Source: Paracentrotus lividus
Taxonomy: Eukaryota; Echinodermata; Echinoidea; Camarodonta; Echinidae
Assembly: GCA_940671915.1 (NCBI GenBank)
Contig: CALNVZ010000804.1
Location: 213,572-277,571, forward strand
Length of the DNA stretch: 64,000 nt
Direction of reading: 5' to 3'
The translations under genes and the position numbers were made by a program. Below are positions 23,714 through 34,100 of this stretch, one piece after another. How positions within the stretch are numbered: the first letter of the stretch is position 1; each line of letters opens with the position of its first letter. The notes beneath the pieces are model-generated. The model was not told the DNA's origin. It did not search any database and saw only the letters and a program-made list of their open reading frames with translations.

Positions 23714-24663
23714 CACACGCAAGAAAGGCTTTATATAGTATGCTGGTGAAAGCAAAAAGATTACAACTCTCAGTAAATACACACTGCCATTTATTTGATC
23801 ATTTGGTATTGCCTATACTGTTATACGGTAGTGAAGTTTGGGGTTATGAGTGCATTAAGCAAATTGAAATTTTTCATAGAAAGTTCTTGAGGACATTGTT
23901 GCATGTGAATAAATGTACACCAGACTGCATGGTATATGGTGAAACGGGACGTGGTCTGTTATTGAACAATGTAAAATGCAGAATGGTTGGATATTGGTTA
24001 AGAATAATTAAGGGAAAGCAACATAAGTATTCAAATGTTTTTTATAACTTGCTTGGTCACATGCACGCTGACAATGAATCATCCTTTACATCACTATGGC
24101 TGAAATGTATTAAAGATATTTTTCAAAATGCAGGTTTAGGTAATATTTGGTTGTCTCATGGCAATGGACATAGCAGCCAATGGATTCTAAATGTTTTAAA
24201 AATGCGTCTTTCTGACATGTTTCAACAAGAGTGGAAATCGTCAACAAGGTCTAATCGTGTTTGTACAAATTATAGGATGTTTAAAAATGATCTTCATATA
24301 GAAAAATACTTTTTAGTACTTAGCCAGAAAGATATTGTTACTCTGAGCAAATTTCATTGTAGATCACATGCATTACCTGTAAATAATAGTAGATATGATG
24401 CCAGTTTGGTGAACGAAATGAAATGCACACTTTGTTTATCCTCTGATTTAGGCGATGAATTTCATTACCTTTTTTAATGTCCTTTCTTCCAAAAGGAGAG
24501 GCAATTGTATATACCAGAAAATGTTAATAAAATTAGGTCAAAAGGACTTAAAATATCTAAGTTGTTTAATTCTGCTAAAACTTGCCAACTTAAACTGATA
24601 GCGAAATTTGCCCAGACCATCATGCTGCAATTTGCTCGTTCTCCAAAGACAAACAAAGGATGA
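23710..24663 (+). pseudogene. LINE ORF2, C-terminal domain
   Basis: Starts in a new frame with the thumb region (LPILLYGSEVWGYE), then a long linker and CTLCLSSDLGDEFHYLF. An in-frame TAA (24475-24477) follows, and the frame goes on with CPFFQKERQ to TGA near 24661. C-x2-C, then H, then CP is the Cys/His cluster seen at the end of CR1/Jockey-type ORF2 proteins, thought to bind nucleic acid. The stop splits that cluster. Confidence 0.8.
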
Positions 24664-24709
24664 TATGACTAGTCGCACAAATAATACAGATATTAGCAAA
24701 TATCTGAAA

Positions 24710-25535
24710 ACCAGAGAGAGAGAGAGAGTAAAGACGAGATAATAAAAGGTAGATTTGTTATTTCATTGCTTTGATGACATTTTCCATTGAAATTATACTT
24801 TGTAATTGTTTCCTTTATTATTCATGTATTTTATACCTTGATTAAACCTCAACTTAATCATTTTTTTTTTATTATCTCGTCTTCTCTCCCTCTCTCTCTC
24901 TCTCTCTGTCTTTCAGTTAACACAACAGCAGTAGCAGTTAACAGTAGCAGTTTACCTAGCGATCAAGATCGCTAGGCAATTTCCCGCTACTGTATTAACA
25001 GTAGCAGTTTACCTAGCGATCAAGATCGCTAGGCAATTTCCCGCTACTGTATTAACAGTAGCAGATTGCCTAGCGATCAAGATTGCTAGGCAATTTGCCG
25101 CTACTGTATTAACAGTAGCAGTTTGCCGCTACTGTATTAACAGTAGCAGTTTGCCGCTACTGTATTAACAGTAGCAGTTTACCTAGCGATCAAGATCGCT
25201 AGGCAATTTGCCGCTACTGTATTAACAGTAGTAGTTTGCCTAGCGATCTTGATCGCTAGGCAATTTGCCGCTACTGTATTAACAGTAGCAGTTTACCTAG
25301 CGATCAAGATCGCTAGGCAATTTGCCGCTACTGTATTAACAGTAGCAGTTTACCTAGCGATCAAGATCGCTAGGCAATTTGCCGCTACTGTATTAACGGT
25401 AGCAGTTTACCTAGCGATCAAGATCGCTAGGCAAATTGCTGCTACTGTATTAACAGTAGCAGTTTTTTCGCTACAAATTCATGCTCTTATATAGAAGAGC
25501 AAGAAATCGCTATTTTTGCGATATTATTATTTCCC
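24710..25535 (+). mobile_element. 57-bp hairpin-repeat module, copy 2
   Basis: Same layout as copy 1: (GA)n, inverted pair GACGAGATAATAAAA / TTTTATTATCTCGTC, (CT)n, array (24917-25464), terminal hairpin GCTCTTATATAGAAGAGC. Eight units retain the CCTAGCGATC core. Two tandem 28-bp units (about 25107-25162) have lost it, and one unit (25239-25260) has TT instead of AA in the loop, i.e. the core is flipped. Downstream of TCGCTA the two copies diverge, marking the probable 3' boundary. Confidence 0.75.
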
Positions 25536-25565
25536 TCAGGGATATGAACAATTTTGCGGACAGCT

Positions 25566-25572
25566 GTATATA

Positions 25573-25633
<61 letters not shown>
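25566..25633. repeat. (TA)n microsatellite
   Basis: Long TA run directly after module copy 2. Confidence 0.95.
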
Positions 25634-25636
<3 letters not shown>

Positions 25637-25916
25637 ATTCCAATGCAAACTTACCCTCTTGGCTACCGGACTATAACCACACTTGTTTGTTTAATGTCCC
25701 AAATGACGGATTTATACTTTCTCAAAAATAATTTGAATTCAAATTACTGAATCGAAAACAATATCACAAAGTTCAAAGCCGTTTGAGACTAAGTTTTGCA
25801 GTACACGCAGCCAAAGCCAGACCGGGGTAACCTAGCGAAAGTCATATTTCGCTTATCTCGCTTCAGACGGGTGAATCCTTAACTGTACAACCTTTTTGAT
25901 ATATGTAACCCGAAGT
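25634..25916. other. Unrecognised sequence
   Basis: Includes GCCGTTTGAGACTAA (25780), which also occurs at 9760-9774, so part of it is a dispersed repeat. No gene. Confidence 0.4.
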
Positions 25917-26446
25917 TTACGTTGTTGTAGCTAAGAGAACCACGTCTCTTCGCTTAAGTTTTTTGCCTGCAACACCATGGGCGCGTGTTGAGAAGGAGCG
26001 CGCGTATCGCTGCATAATGTTTTTGTTTTTGTTTTTTTGTTGTTTTTTCCCTCTGTACTCAGTCTGTGCCATTTTGCTGCATTCACTCACGAGATTGTTA
26101 ATTGTCTCAATCTTTTCATGGCACATTCTGCATGGGGGAAAAGAATGATCCTTCTCAATTCTAGCTCTCCGGTAATTTCCGTTTCCTTCTTTAAAGTCCC
26201 TCGTCTCAGCCATTGCTAACTCTCTGGTCCAGTAAACTCCTCTGTCTGTCTTAAATGCTGTCCGTGCATCAACTTCTTTTTCCATTCGTCAAATCTTATT
26301 TTCATCTGATCAATCATCAGTTGTTTCGCTTTCATATATTTTCCTTTCCTCATCGACTCTTTGACTGCTGTCACATTCCGTGCATAGTCAGCAACTTCCT
26401 TGCCTTCAACTTCAATCTTGTCCCAGTCAACTATGCCATGAAAAGG
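25917..26446 (-). pseudogene. Minus-strand LINE, ORF2 C-terminal part
   Basis: Reading the minus strand from 26446: VDWDKIEVEGKEVADYARN, WKKKLMHGQHLRQTEEF and SWQWLRRGTLKKETE. After a frameshift it continues CRMCHEKIETINNLVSECSK, MAQTEYRGKK. The H-G-Q-x2-RQT block, the SWQWLR-G block and a final C-x2-C Cys cluster recur at the end of a widespread group of invertebrate non-LTR reverse transcriptases. I am not sure of its clade. The upstream part of the same element is at 28793-28990, and a foldback element lies between. Confidence 0.65.
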
Positions 26447-26997
26447 GTTCTAGGACAATTACCCCCTGGACAATTACCCCCGGACAATTACCCCCCAGAC
26501 AATTACCACCACGAGACAATACCCCCCGGACAATACCCCCCGACAATTACCCCCGAGGACAATTACCCCCGAGGACAATTACCCCCCGGACAATTACCCC
26601 CGGACAATACCCCCCTAGGACAATTACCCCCGGACAATTACCCCCGGACAATTACCCCCCGAGGACAATTACCCCCCGGAAATTACCCCGGACAATTACC
26701 CTAGGACATACCCCCGGACAATACCCCCACAATACCCCCAGGACAATACCCCCCGACAATACCCCCGCAGAGTTACACCGCATCAACTACCCCCCACGAC
26801 AATTACCCCCCACAGGCATTGATGTTGGAATCAAGCGGCGCCCATTGTGGGTCTCGCCCGTCGCAGTTTTCTAATTAATTTACTGATTTGAATCATAATG
26901 AATATCTCTTCTCTTCATATTTCTCTTTCTCTTTGCCTCTCTCACTTTCTTCTTTTTCCTGCTTTTTCTCCTCCTCCCCCCCCCGTTTGGATACTCA

Positions 26998-27443
26998 TAT
27001 ATGCATCAGAAAATATGTAAACAGCCCTCATATTACCTTTATTTCATAAGACAACAATTTGAACATTCATGAAAGGACACAAATACACATAATAATCACA
27101 CATGTTGAATATCTCTGATTCATCTCTGATTCCAACTGATATTATTTTTAATTATTGTTGTTAATTTCACGAAAAAAATGGATAAAACCTTGGTCTAACC
27201 ATGGTTTCTAAGGGCGGCAATAAAGGTCATAATTAATAACCCTAAATTAACAAATTAAGTGAAATATAACTAAAGCTAATATCAATTTATGTAAAAATAA
27301 GGTAATCGTAAAATTAAATATCATACATAAGTTATTCGTTATGGCCCAGATGACCGCCAATAGAAACATGGTTTCGGACACGTATTTTGCTGAATCTACC
27401 GTTGTAATATGAGGGCCAGTTTACAATTTTCTGATGCATATAA
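26998..27443. repeat. Inverted repeat at the centre of the foldback element
   Basis: Tips ATGCATCAGAAAAT...GCCCTCATATTA and its reverse complement (27402-27440) bound inner arms around 27192-27230 and 27335-27375 (CCATGGTTTCTAAGGGCGG against CCGCCAATAGAAACATGG). Related sequence occurs at 920-1125. Confidence 0.65.
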
Positions 27444-27539
27444 TGTGTATCCAAACAGGGGGCTTGGGTGCGAAGCTCCCCCTCCCATTTTTCATGGCGC
27501 AGAAGGCGCCGCTAAACAAAACAAAAAGGAAGGAGGGGG

Positions 27540-27746
27540 TGGAGGTGGTGTGGCGAATGGATAAGTCGGCGGACTGACGATCACAATACGCGGTTCGAAT
27601 CCCGTCCATTCCACTAATGTCCTTTGCAAGATATTAATCTGCAAATTGCCAGACTTGACCCTAGAAAGGTAAATGGGTACGGGAGGAAGAAATTCCTCGA
27701 ATGGCTAAACGCCCTTTAAAGGGCAGCTATGGCTATAGCCGGTAAT
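27540..27746 (+). mobile_element. tRNA-derived SINE
   Basis: The head resembles tRNA-Arg: box A TGGCGAATGG (27551-27560) and box B GGTTCGAATCC (27592-27602), the internal promoter for RNA polymerase III. A genuine tRNA is unlikely because the acceptor and anticodon stems pair poorly and about 130 bp of unrelated body follows (TTTGCAAGATATTAATCTGC, AAATGGGTACGGGAGGAAG, GGCTATAGCCGG). The tail is TAATAATATTAG. SINEs are copied by LINE enzymes; the partner is not known. Confidence 0.75.
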
Positions 27747-27876
27747 AATATTAGCTGCGCCACTAAATAGTTTACTAGATTAGTCGCGCATTATAAATGC
27801 TTAATATTGATATATTATTAAAATTATTATTAAAGGAAGGAAGAAAAAAGGGGAAAAAAAGGAAAAATAAGAAAGG

Positions 27877-27907
<31 letters not shown>

Positions 27908-28792
27908 GCAGAGATAGAGAAAAGGAGAAAGATAATATAAAAGAGAAAGGAAAGAGAAAGCCATTAAGATAAGATCAAGTAGAAAATAATTCGAAAAAAC
28001 TTGCGACACCAAGTGGACTCACATCAATTGGCGGTGGAAGGGGGGGGGGTAACTGTCCGGGTAATGTCCCGGGGTAATTGTCCGGGTAATGTCCTCGGGG
28101 GGTATTTTTTCCTTGGGTAATTTCGGGGGTAATTGTCCTTGGGATAATTGTCCGGGGGTAATGTCCTTCGGGGTAATTGTCCTGGGGTAGTTGTCCTGAT
28201 ACGAAATATAAAAGAGAAAAGAAAGAGAAATTTATTAAGATAAGATCGAGTAGAAAAAATCGAAAACCTGCGAGCGAGACTCACAATGGCGCCACTTGAT
28301 TCCAACATCAATGCCTGTGAGGGGAATTGCCGGGTAATTGTCCGGGGTAATTGTCCTCGGGGGTAATTGTCCTCAGGGGTAATTGTCCGGGGTAATTGTC
28401 CGGGGGTAATTGTCTGGGGGTAATTGTCCGGGGGATATTGTCCGGGGGTAATGGTCGGGGGTAATTGTCTGGGGGTAATTGTCCGGGGGGTAATGTCCGG
28501 GGATAATTGTCTCAGGGGGTAATTGTCCGGGGGTAATTGTCCGGGGTAATTGTCTCGGGGGGGGGGTAATTGTCTCAGGGGTAATTGTCCGGGGGTAATT
28601 GTCCGGGGGTAATTGTCTGGGGGTAATTGTCCGGGGGTCGGGAATTGTCCGGGGTAATTGTCTGGGGGTAATGTCCGGGTAATTGTCCGGGGATAATTCG
28701 GGGTCCCCCGCCGGGGGGTAATTGTCCGGGGGGTAATTGTCCGGGGGTAGTCGTCGGGGGATTGTCCGGGGGTAATGCCTGATACGCATGAA

Positions 28793-28990
28793 AATATCTC
28801 TTTCATCATGTTTCCATCATTTAGTCTAGATTTAAGCACCTTCATAATTCTCCTGATATACTTGGCCTCAATCTTCTTCTTCACCTCTTGATACATCATC
28901 TGATCTGCCTCTGATATTTTGATCTGATCTCATCTTCATTCGGCATTTGAAAGCTGTTGTTATTGGCTCGTTTGCCTCACTTATTTCTAT
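28793..28990 (-). pseudogene. Minus-strand LINE, fragment upstream of the foldback insertion
   Basis: The minus strand encodes MYQEVKKKIEAKYIRRIMK and VLKSRLNDGNMMKEIF, the segment after the reverse transcriptase domain of the same LINE type as 25917-26446. About 100 or more residues expected between the two parts are absent, so sequence was lost as well as interrupted. A noisy second copy at about 35280-35440 lies inside the false duplication. Confidence 0.6.
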
Positions 28991-29422
28991 TTATTATTAT
29001 TGTTATTATTATTATTATTACTATTATTATTATTATTTTTTTTTTTTTTTTTTTTAATTATTATGTCAAAATATTAGATGACTGATTGCGCTAAAAATAT
29101 CGTGCGATCCCTATTTGAAATTGTTGTAGGGTTTAAAATATGATTACAGTATTAGCTGGAAGATTGATTCATTTTTTAAGATCCTGAATGAACTATCACC
29201 TTGAACTAAAAGTAATAGATTGAGCAGACTCATCAATGTGAATGCCAATGAAGGCAACTGTTTTATCCTAGCCCCAAATGGCCATTCTTACTTTCTTCAG
29301 GATGACAATTAAATATCAATAGGGGAAATGGATAAATGTCGAAAATTAAAGCTAACACTACCAATAAAGCCTATCACATTGAACGGGTCACCACAGTTCT
29401 TACTCGTATGGTTGCATTTCAG

Positions 29423-29580
29423 AGGGGTCGTCATACTTTGAAACAATATCAGTTTCAAAGTTGGCCAAGAAGTTCAAAGGAACAGAAGGAGTGCGCCCCT
29501 TATCTCCTAGATCTCTTGAAGGAGGTAGAAGACAGTGCAAGGAGAGACAAGGAGGGGTACCATGTACTAGTTCATTGTCT
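29423..29580 (+). CDS. Receptor-type tyrosine phosphatase, D2-domain exon (second in window)
   Basis: Chosen start: acceptor GTTGCATTTCAG at 29411-29422 gives a phase-0 join to the exon ending at 6372. An alternative AG at 29396 has a poorer pyrimidine tract. The donor is GTAAGT at 29581, leaving phase 2. The peptide has TLKQYQFQSWPRSSKE, YLLDLLKEVE and ends HVLVHCL. Tyrosine phosphatases place a Q-x-x-x-WPD loop before an alpha helix and the active-site HC-x5-R loop. Here WPD is WPR and HC is followed by Leu instead of Ser. HCL followed by a Gly-rich loop is what I recall for the inactive D2 domain of the PTPRM/PTPRK group. The Gly-rich loop would be in the next exon, which was not found. 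Confidence 0.65.
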
Positions 29581-29584
29581 GTAA

Positions 29585-30112
29585 GTTAATCAAATCAGTA
29601 ATTCATTTTCCACTAAAAACACTTATAAATATTATAAACACAACAAAGAATTAACCCCCTAATCAAAATGGTTTAACTTTTAAACGGACTTGTTTTGAGC
29701 AAAATAAAATGAAGGGAGGTTTTCTACACTAATAAGTTCCATCTGTGAACAAATTATATCGGTCTTATGATGCATACATGAGTGATCAACGATTAAACCA
29801 AAAATGGACATTTTCAAATTCACAAGGGTAATTTTTGGATCTGTAAAAATAGCGATTTTGTAAAATTTTCTTTTTACCTTGTATTTAATTGTTTTGGTGA
29901 TTTTATCATCCAAAGAAAGACCATCCAATACCCATCGAGATTAAGTTCACTATTTATAATGGATGAGTGAACACGATGTTAAGATTTATGTTCAGGCCTC
30001 CAAAAACTGTAGAATCCACCAATTGAATTTAAAGAATTGACATCATATATTACCATAAACCTTATCGACACAATTTTTGAGAACATGATCACTAGTCGTC
30101 GTGTCGGTTACA
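29585..30112. other. Intron-like sequence
   Basis: Starts right after the donor GTAAGT. AT-rich; no exon or repeat recognised. Confidence 0.5.
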
Positions 30113-30290
30113 CACTAAGAAATAGAGGTTGAACTTAGCACCCTAAAGGGTGCACAGCTTTGTCGCTATACCCATATCCTAAAGGGTGCAAGATTACACC
30201 CCTTTTTGAAAGGGGTGCAAAGTTACATCCGTGGGGTTCAATATAACACCTTTTGGGGTGCAATTGTGCACCCCTTTGTTTTAAATGTAC
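30113..30290 (+). repeat. GTGCA/TGCACC tandem-repeat family, copy with conserved edge
   Basis: Begins ACACTAAGAAATAGAGGTT, followed by about seven alternations of GGGTGCA and GCACCC with short spacers. The same leading edge occurs at 53287. Related arrays are at 43550-43956, 52997-53105, 54025-54430 and 58051-58260. Confidence 0.7.
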
Positions 30291-30302
30291 AAGTGAAGAG
30301 TG

Positions 30303-30529
30303 TAGTGGAAGAAGTACTTAAGTCACATAATACTAGTTCTGAGATATAAGCGTTTGAATATTTCAAATTACTCCTCACATCACATTTTTTGAAAATTCAG
30401 ATTCAAACTCGGTGGAGTTGATTTTTATCACAAAAGAATAATATATGCCAAATTTGAGTAATTTTGTGCTTATCGATTTCCGATAATCAATATATCATAT
30501 CGTGGACTTAAGTACTTCTTCTTCCACTT
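30303..30529. mobile_element. Short inverted-repeat element (~227 bp, MITE-like)
   Basis: Ends with TAGTGGAAGAAGTACTTAAG on the left and GGACTTAAGTACTTCTTC-TTCCACTTA on the right, an inverted pair around AT-rich sequence. The tip motif is itself palindromic (ACTTAAGT). Isolated copies occur at 42641-42660, 43491-43518 and 43524-43550. No clear target duplication. Confidence 0.55.
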
Positions 30530-30585
30530 ACCCGGGGGGCAAAACCCATATTTTTAGAGTTAGCTGCATCGGCGAGATCCAAAAA

Positions 30586-31440
30586 GTAGTCCTGTAATAT
30601 GATTTGTTGTACCCATACCAACACCGCTAGGGTGGACTACCCGGTGGCAAAGTGACACGAGGGTCTCTACAGGCGGGGGCGCCCAAAAAAGCCGCCCTTT
30701 TTTACCAAAAAATAGTATTTTAAAGAAAATGACTAGAAATAATTCTCTAAACTCAATGTGTTTGGTTTCATATGAAAGAGTATTAAATTTCCTTTACAAC
30801 AATGCTAACTTTAGTGACAATTGAAATTAAATCAATTCAGTTTTGTACTTAAAAACGTCATTTTTTGAATTTTTTTCCAAAAATAATTTTTTTACTTATT
30901 ATTTAATTGAATGTATCAAAATTTCTAAAAAGAGCTGAGAGTTGTTACTGTCTGAAAAAATTGCCCATTGATATTTCCTATGATCTGTAAAAAGATTGCG
31001 GTAAAATCTTTTTTCTGTTAAAAGCTATTAAACGCTATACCTATGAGCGTAATATTCGAAAAATCCAAAATTTCGCCCAATTATAGCGAAAACCCGTATA
31101 TTCACGTGTTATACCGTACATACTGTATACGTATACTGTATTGTGACTGACTAGGCTTATCTTTCACATTAATGCTACAGACACTTACGCATAGTTACAT
31201 CTGGTTGCGTTCAAAAATTATTTTCTTTTCTGCGGACCCCCAAGGGTGCCTTCCCGTCGTCAGCAGAGGAAATAGTGATACATTCGTACATCCAATAAAA
31301 CAAAGAAATACACAATAAATGATAAAATAGAAGATGAAATAAGATTAAAACAACAAAAACGTAACTATACGTAAGTGTCTGTGTGACTGTAGCATTAATG
31401 AACTTTTGGGAGCATGATAAAGTTTCTAAATGGATTTAAT
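30586..31440 (+). repeat. Dispersed ~0.8-kb repeat, left arm
   Basis: Matches the reverse complement of 41965-42640 over most of its length. Shared landmarks: GGTGGACTACCCGGTGG, GAGGGTCTCTACAGGC, ATGACTAGAAATAATTCTCT, GAACTTTTGGGAGCAT. No coding frame. After removal of the false duplication the arms face each other across about 4.3 kb. Confidence 0.75.
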
Positions 31441-33715
31441 AAAACACTACCAAATTTTCTGGTATGAATGTAGAAATTGAGCACATGTGCGTTAATAATA
31501 ATAATAATAGTGGCTTCTTACATAGCGCTCAGGTCCAGCATGCATGACGCTTATGGCGCTTTAATGAGGGAGGCAGGTTTTATTATTATTAATATTTTTC
31601 ATATATTTTTATGAAGAATGTATTGCTCTAATATCCTCAGTTTTATTATGCATTTTTTTTTTTACCTAAACGAATATGTTCATACTAAAATGATTGGATG
31701 CGTGTCAATTAAATTATCAAAGGAGTATCTGGGGGTGGGGGTCTGACAGTTTCATCCGAACCCACAATTTTATGGGAAATTCAAATGGGAATTTTGTGCT
31801 GTTACACGCACATCCCCACCTTAGGAAAAAAGAAATCAAAAAAAAATATGAATGGGTGACCGACAAAATTAATTTAAATATCTTTACCACCCACATGGTT
31901 CTTATTTATTTATTCTATTTATTTATTAATATATTCATTTGTTTATTCATTCATTCATTCATCCATCCATTAATTCCTTTCTTTTTTTTTTTCATTTATC
32001 TATTCATTTATTCATTTGTTGATTAATTCACTTATATATATTCATTCATTTATTCACGTCTTATTTATACAGGTTGGCCTCTGAAATAACGAATATTGTT
32101 CTTTCAAGGGGCAATTCTATACAGTTGAGAAGAAGTCAATCATTGCACGTATGGTCAGTGATGGTTTACATACAAATAAGATCTATATAAAGTTAATACA
32201 TATACTCTCATTTGGAAATTGATGACTCATTATAAGACCAAAGGATGATTTCCTTTTCACAACACAACACCCCCTCCCCACCCTGAGAGCAATTTTATAT
32301 CCTGTGACCTAAACAATGTGGGCGTACGTTTTTACTCGGCTCGTATATCCTAACAAATTCTTGGGTTGTCGAGTTTGATAAATCTCAAATTCAGATTTTG
32401 GCATCCCCCTCTCAAGAAATCTGAATCCGTGCCCAATTTATAAGGGAATTTAAATTTTAACACCACCAGGGAAATTTGAATCACTGTAAACTCCTTATTA
32501 AAAGGTCATGGGGCAGTTTTGGGATTAAATACCTTTTACAATAAAACACATTTTAAAAAATGTAATGAAATATACGGCCTCCTTTGTCTTTTTATATTGC
32601 TTTTTACGACATATTATATTTAAAGCTACATTATCGAAAGTCTCTCATGAAAATATGTTCCCTATATAATAATTTCACTGAGGGAGATAGAGTCATTAAG
32701 TTTTTTTGCCTCAAAATTTGAACTTCATATTTATCCGATATATTTTTTTTTTCAAATTGAAATGATTATGGTGTAAGCAAAACTATACAACTGTTCACAA
32801 TCTTAAACTGGATACTGACCGCAATTTAGAAGCATGTCGTTCATGTCATTTGACAGGTAGTGTCATTTTTATTTATTTTTTATTTTTATTTATTTTTATT
32901 TTTTATTTACATTTTTCATTTATTCATTTATTTATTTATTATTATTATTATTATTTTATCTATTTTCATTTATTTATTATTTTTTTTTTTTTTTGGGGGG
33001 GGAAACAGACAGAGAGGTTAGACGGGAGCGAGCAGCCGAGGGGTAGTGACGTAGGGGGTGGATGGGAGACGTAGTCGCGACTGTTGGACCATGGGACAAC
33101 CGGGGGTGCAATGATAAATCATTTTTAATTTTAATCAATTTGTAATCATAAACCAGTAAAATTGGGGAGGGATTATTGTCTTTCAGGCATTTTTTTTTTT
33201 CACTTAAATGATTGACAGAAAAAAAAATGAACTCACCAAAGCTCTTGGCATCAGGCCCATTTGGGATACGCCACTCTGTGTCAAATACATTTATTATGTT
33301 CGGGCCTTCACCAGAGCCCCCGCCCATTCATTATTTCCATAACCTATCAAAATTTTGTCAATGTCCGTGTTTATACAGAGTTGTGATATGCGTGATACAT
33401 GTACATGTATAAGGGGGTGTCAGTCTCCATATTTCCTATAAAAAGGGTCCAGGGGCGAAGTTGTGGCGGTCTACCCTATGGATACTACAATTTTTTTTAA
33501 TTATTTTTTTAAAGAGCTGAAGATAATATAACTTACTTAAAGTGGCTAATGAAAAGCATGGATTCCCCCATGCCTGCCTAAAAAGCATCAAGTGGTTATT
33601 TAAATGAAAAGTAATAAAATAAAGAGTGTTTCTTTTTATCGCCCCTGATCTGCTTTCTTCTCCTCCGCCTGTTTCTCTGTCTTTCATTCGATACAACCCG
33701 TGCTGAAGGACGTTA
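31441..33715. other. AT-rich, simple-repeat-rich, no gene
   Basis: A reversed LINE/SINE-like 3' tail lies at 31493-31580 (AATAATAATAGTGGCTTCTT, then TAGCGC). Two long ATTT/TTTA-type simple-sequence tracts lie at 31900-32060 and 32865-32995, the second ending in T14G8. The short frames in the tracts are low complexity. Confidence 0.5.
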
Positions 33716-33723
33716 GGTGTTGC

Positions 33724-34092
33724 CCCCCCCACTCAGGAGGTGAACTTACACGTATGCTTGTTCCGTTTTTCTCCGGAAAGGGTTATATTTTGGGGGCTCA
33801 GGTCGTTGAAATTGATCCCCGATTGGGGGATAATTTTTTCAATTCTTTGAAGGAAAAATCCTGTAATATGGGCCTAAATATGGTCCAAAAACTTGTGAAA
33901 AGGGTATTTTTCCTTCCCCCCCCTCCAAAAGCGTAATATGGTGTGGTAGTTTTATGGCAGCTTCCCTCACAAAAGCCTCTAATAAGGGGTATTTTGACAA
34001 GTGTATTCCCCGACTGATTAGGGGTATCTCTAAAAATCTGGGAACGGGCTATACGTGTATGGTTACCTCACTGAGTGGGGGGGGGGGGGAGC
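33724..34092. mobile_element. hAT-like MITE (369 bp) with 8-bp target duplication
   Basis: Terminal inverted repeats of about 35 bp: C-run, CACTCAGGAGGTGAACTTAC, ACGTAT on the left; ATACGTGTATGGTTACCTC, ACTGAGTG, G-run on the right. Flanked by the direct repeat GGTGTTGC (33716-33723 and 34093-34100). Eight-base duplications are typical of hAT transposons. No coding capacity. Its copy at about 40190-40570 is part of the false duplication. Confidence 0.75.
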
Positions 34093-34100
34093 GGTGTTGC

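Larger units (their letters stand above)
19661..24663 (+). mobile_element. Decayed CR1/Jockey-type LINE with an inserted TTAA element
   Basis: Contains the tail of ORF1 (19678-19902) and a broken ORF2 (about 19938-24663). The ORF2 order is endonuclease, reverse transcriptase, then a C-terminal Cys/His region. A TTAA-target transposon (22165-23326) sits inside the polymerase. Direct copies of the 57-bp hairpin module lie about 0.7 kb before and 50 bp after the element. Clade placement (CR1/Crack/Daphne-like) rests on the Cys/His C-terminus and general sequence style. Confidence 0.8.
26447..28790. mobile_element. Foldback element with minisatellite arms, inserted in the LINE
   Basis: The left arm has an array of ACAATTACCCCCGG-type units (26447-26815), a linker with TTGATGTTGGAATCAAG and GCGCCCATTGTG, and a CT-rich tract (26905-26990). 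The right arm repeats these in inverse order and orientation: GA-rich, CTCACAATGGCGCCACTTGA, CAACATCAATGCC, then GGGGGTAATTGTCC units to 28780. The right arm is internally duplicated (27830-28200 and 28201-28790). The centre (26998-27443) is itself an inverted repeat with TATGCATCAGAAAAT tips, followed by a SINE. Open frames across the arrays (PRTITP-type peptides) are shadows of the 14-bp unit. Confidence 0.65.

Noticed and set aside
25249-25494. Repeating 19-residue peptide (ARQFAATVLTVAVYLAIKI)
   Set aside because: Produced by the 57-bp (3 x 19) non-coding array; unit-level conservation follows the DNA hairpins, not codons.
27551-27620. Functional tRNA-Arg gene
   Set aside because: Boxes A and B are present, but the stems pair poorly and a SINE body with a TAATAA tail follows.
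26447-28790. Proline/threonine-rich 'PRTITP' frames on both strands
   Set aside because: Shadows of the 14-bp ACAATTACCCCCGG array; no start context, and frame changes with each indel.
31900-33074. Hydrophobic frames rich in Phe/Tyr/Leu
   Set aside because: Encoded by ATTT/TTTA simple-sequence tracts, not by a gene.
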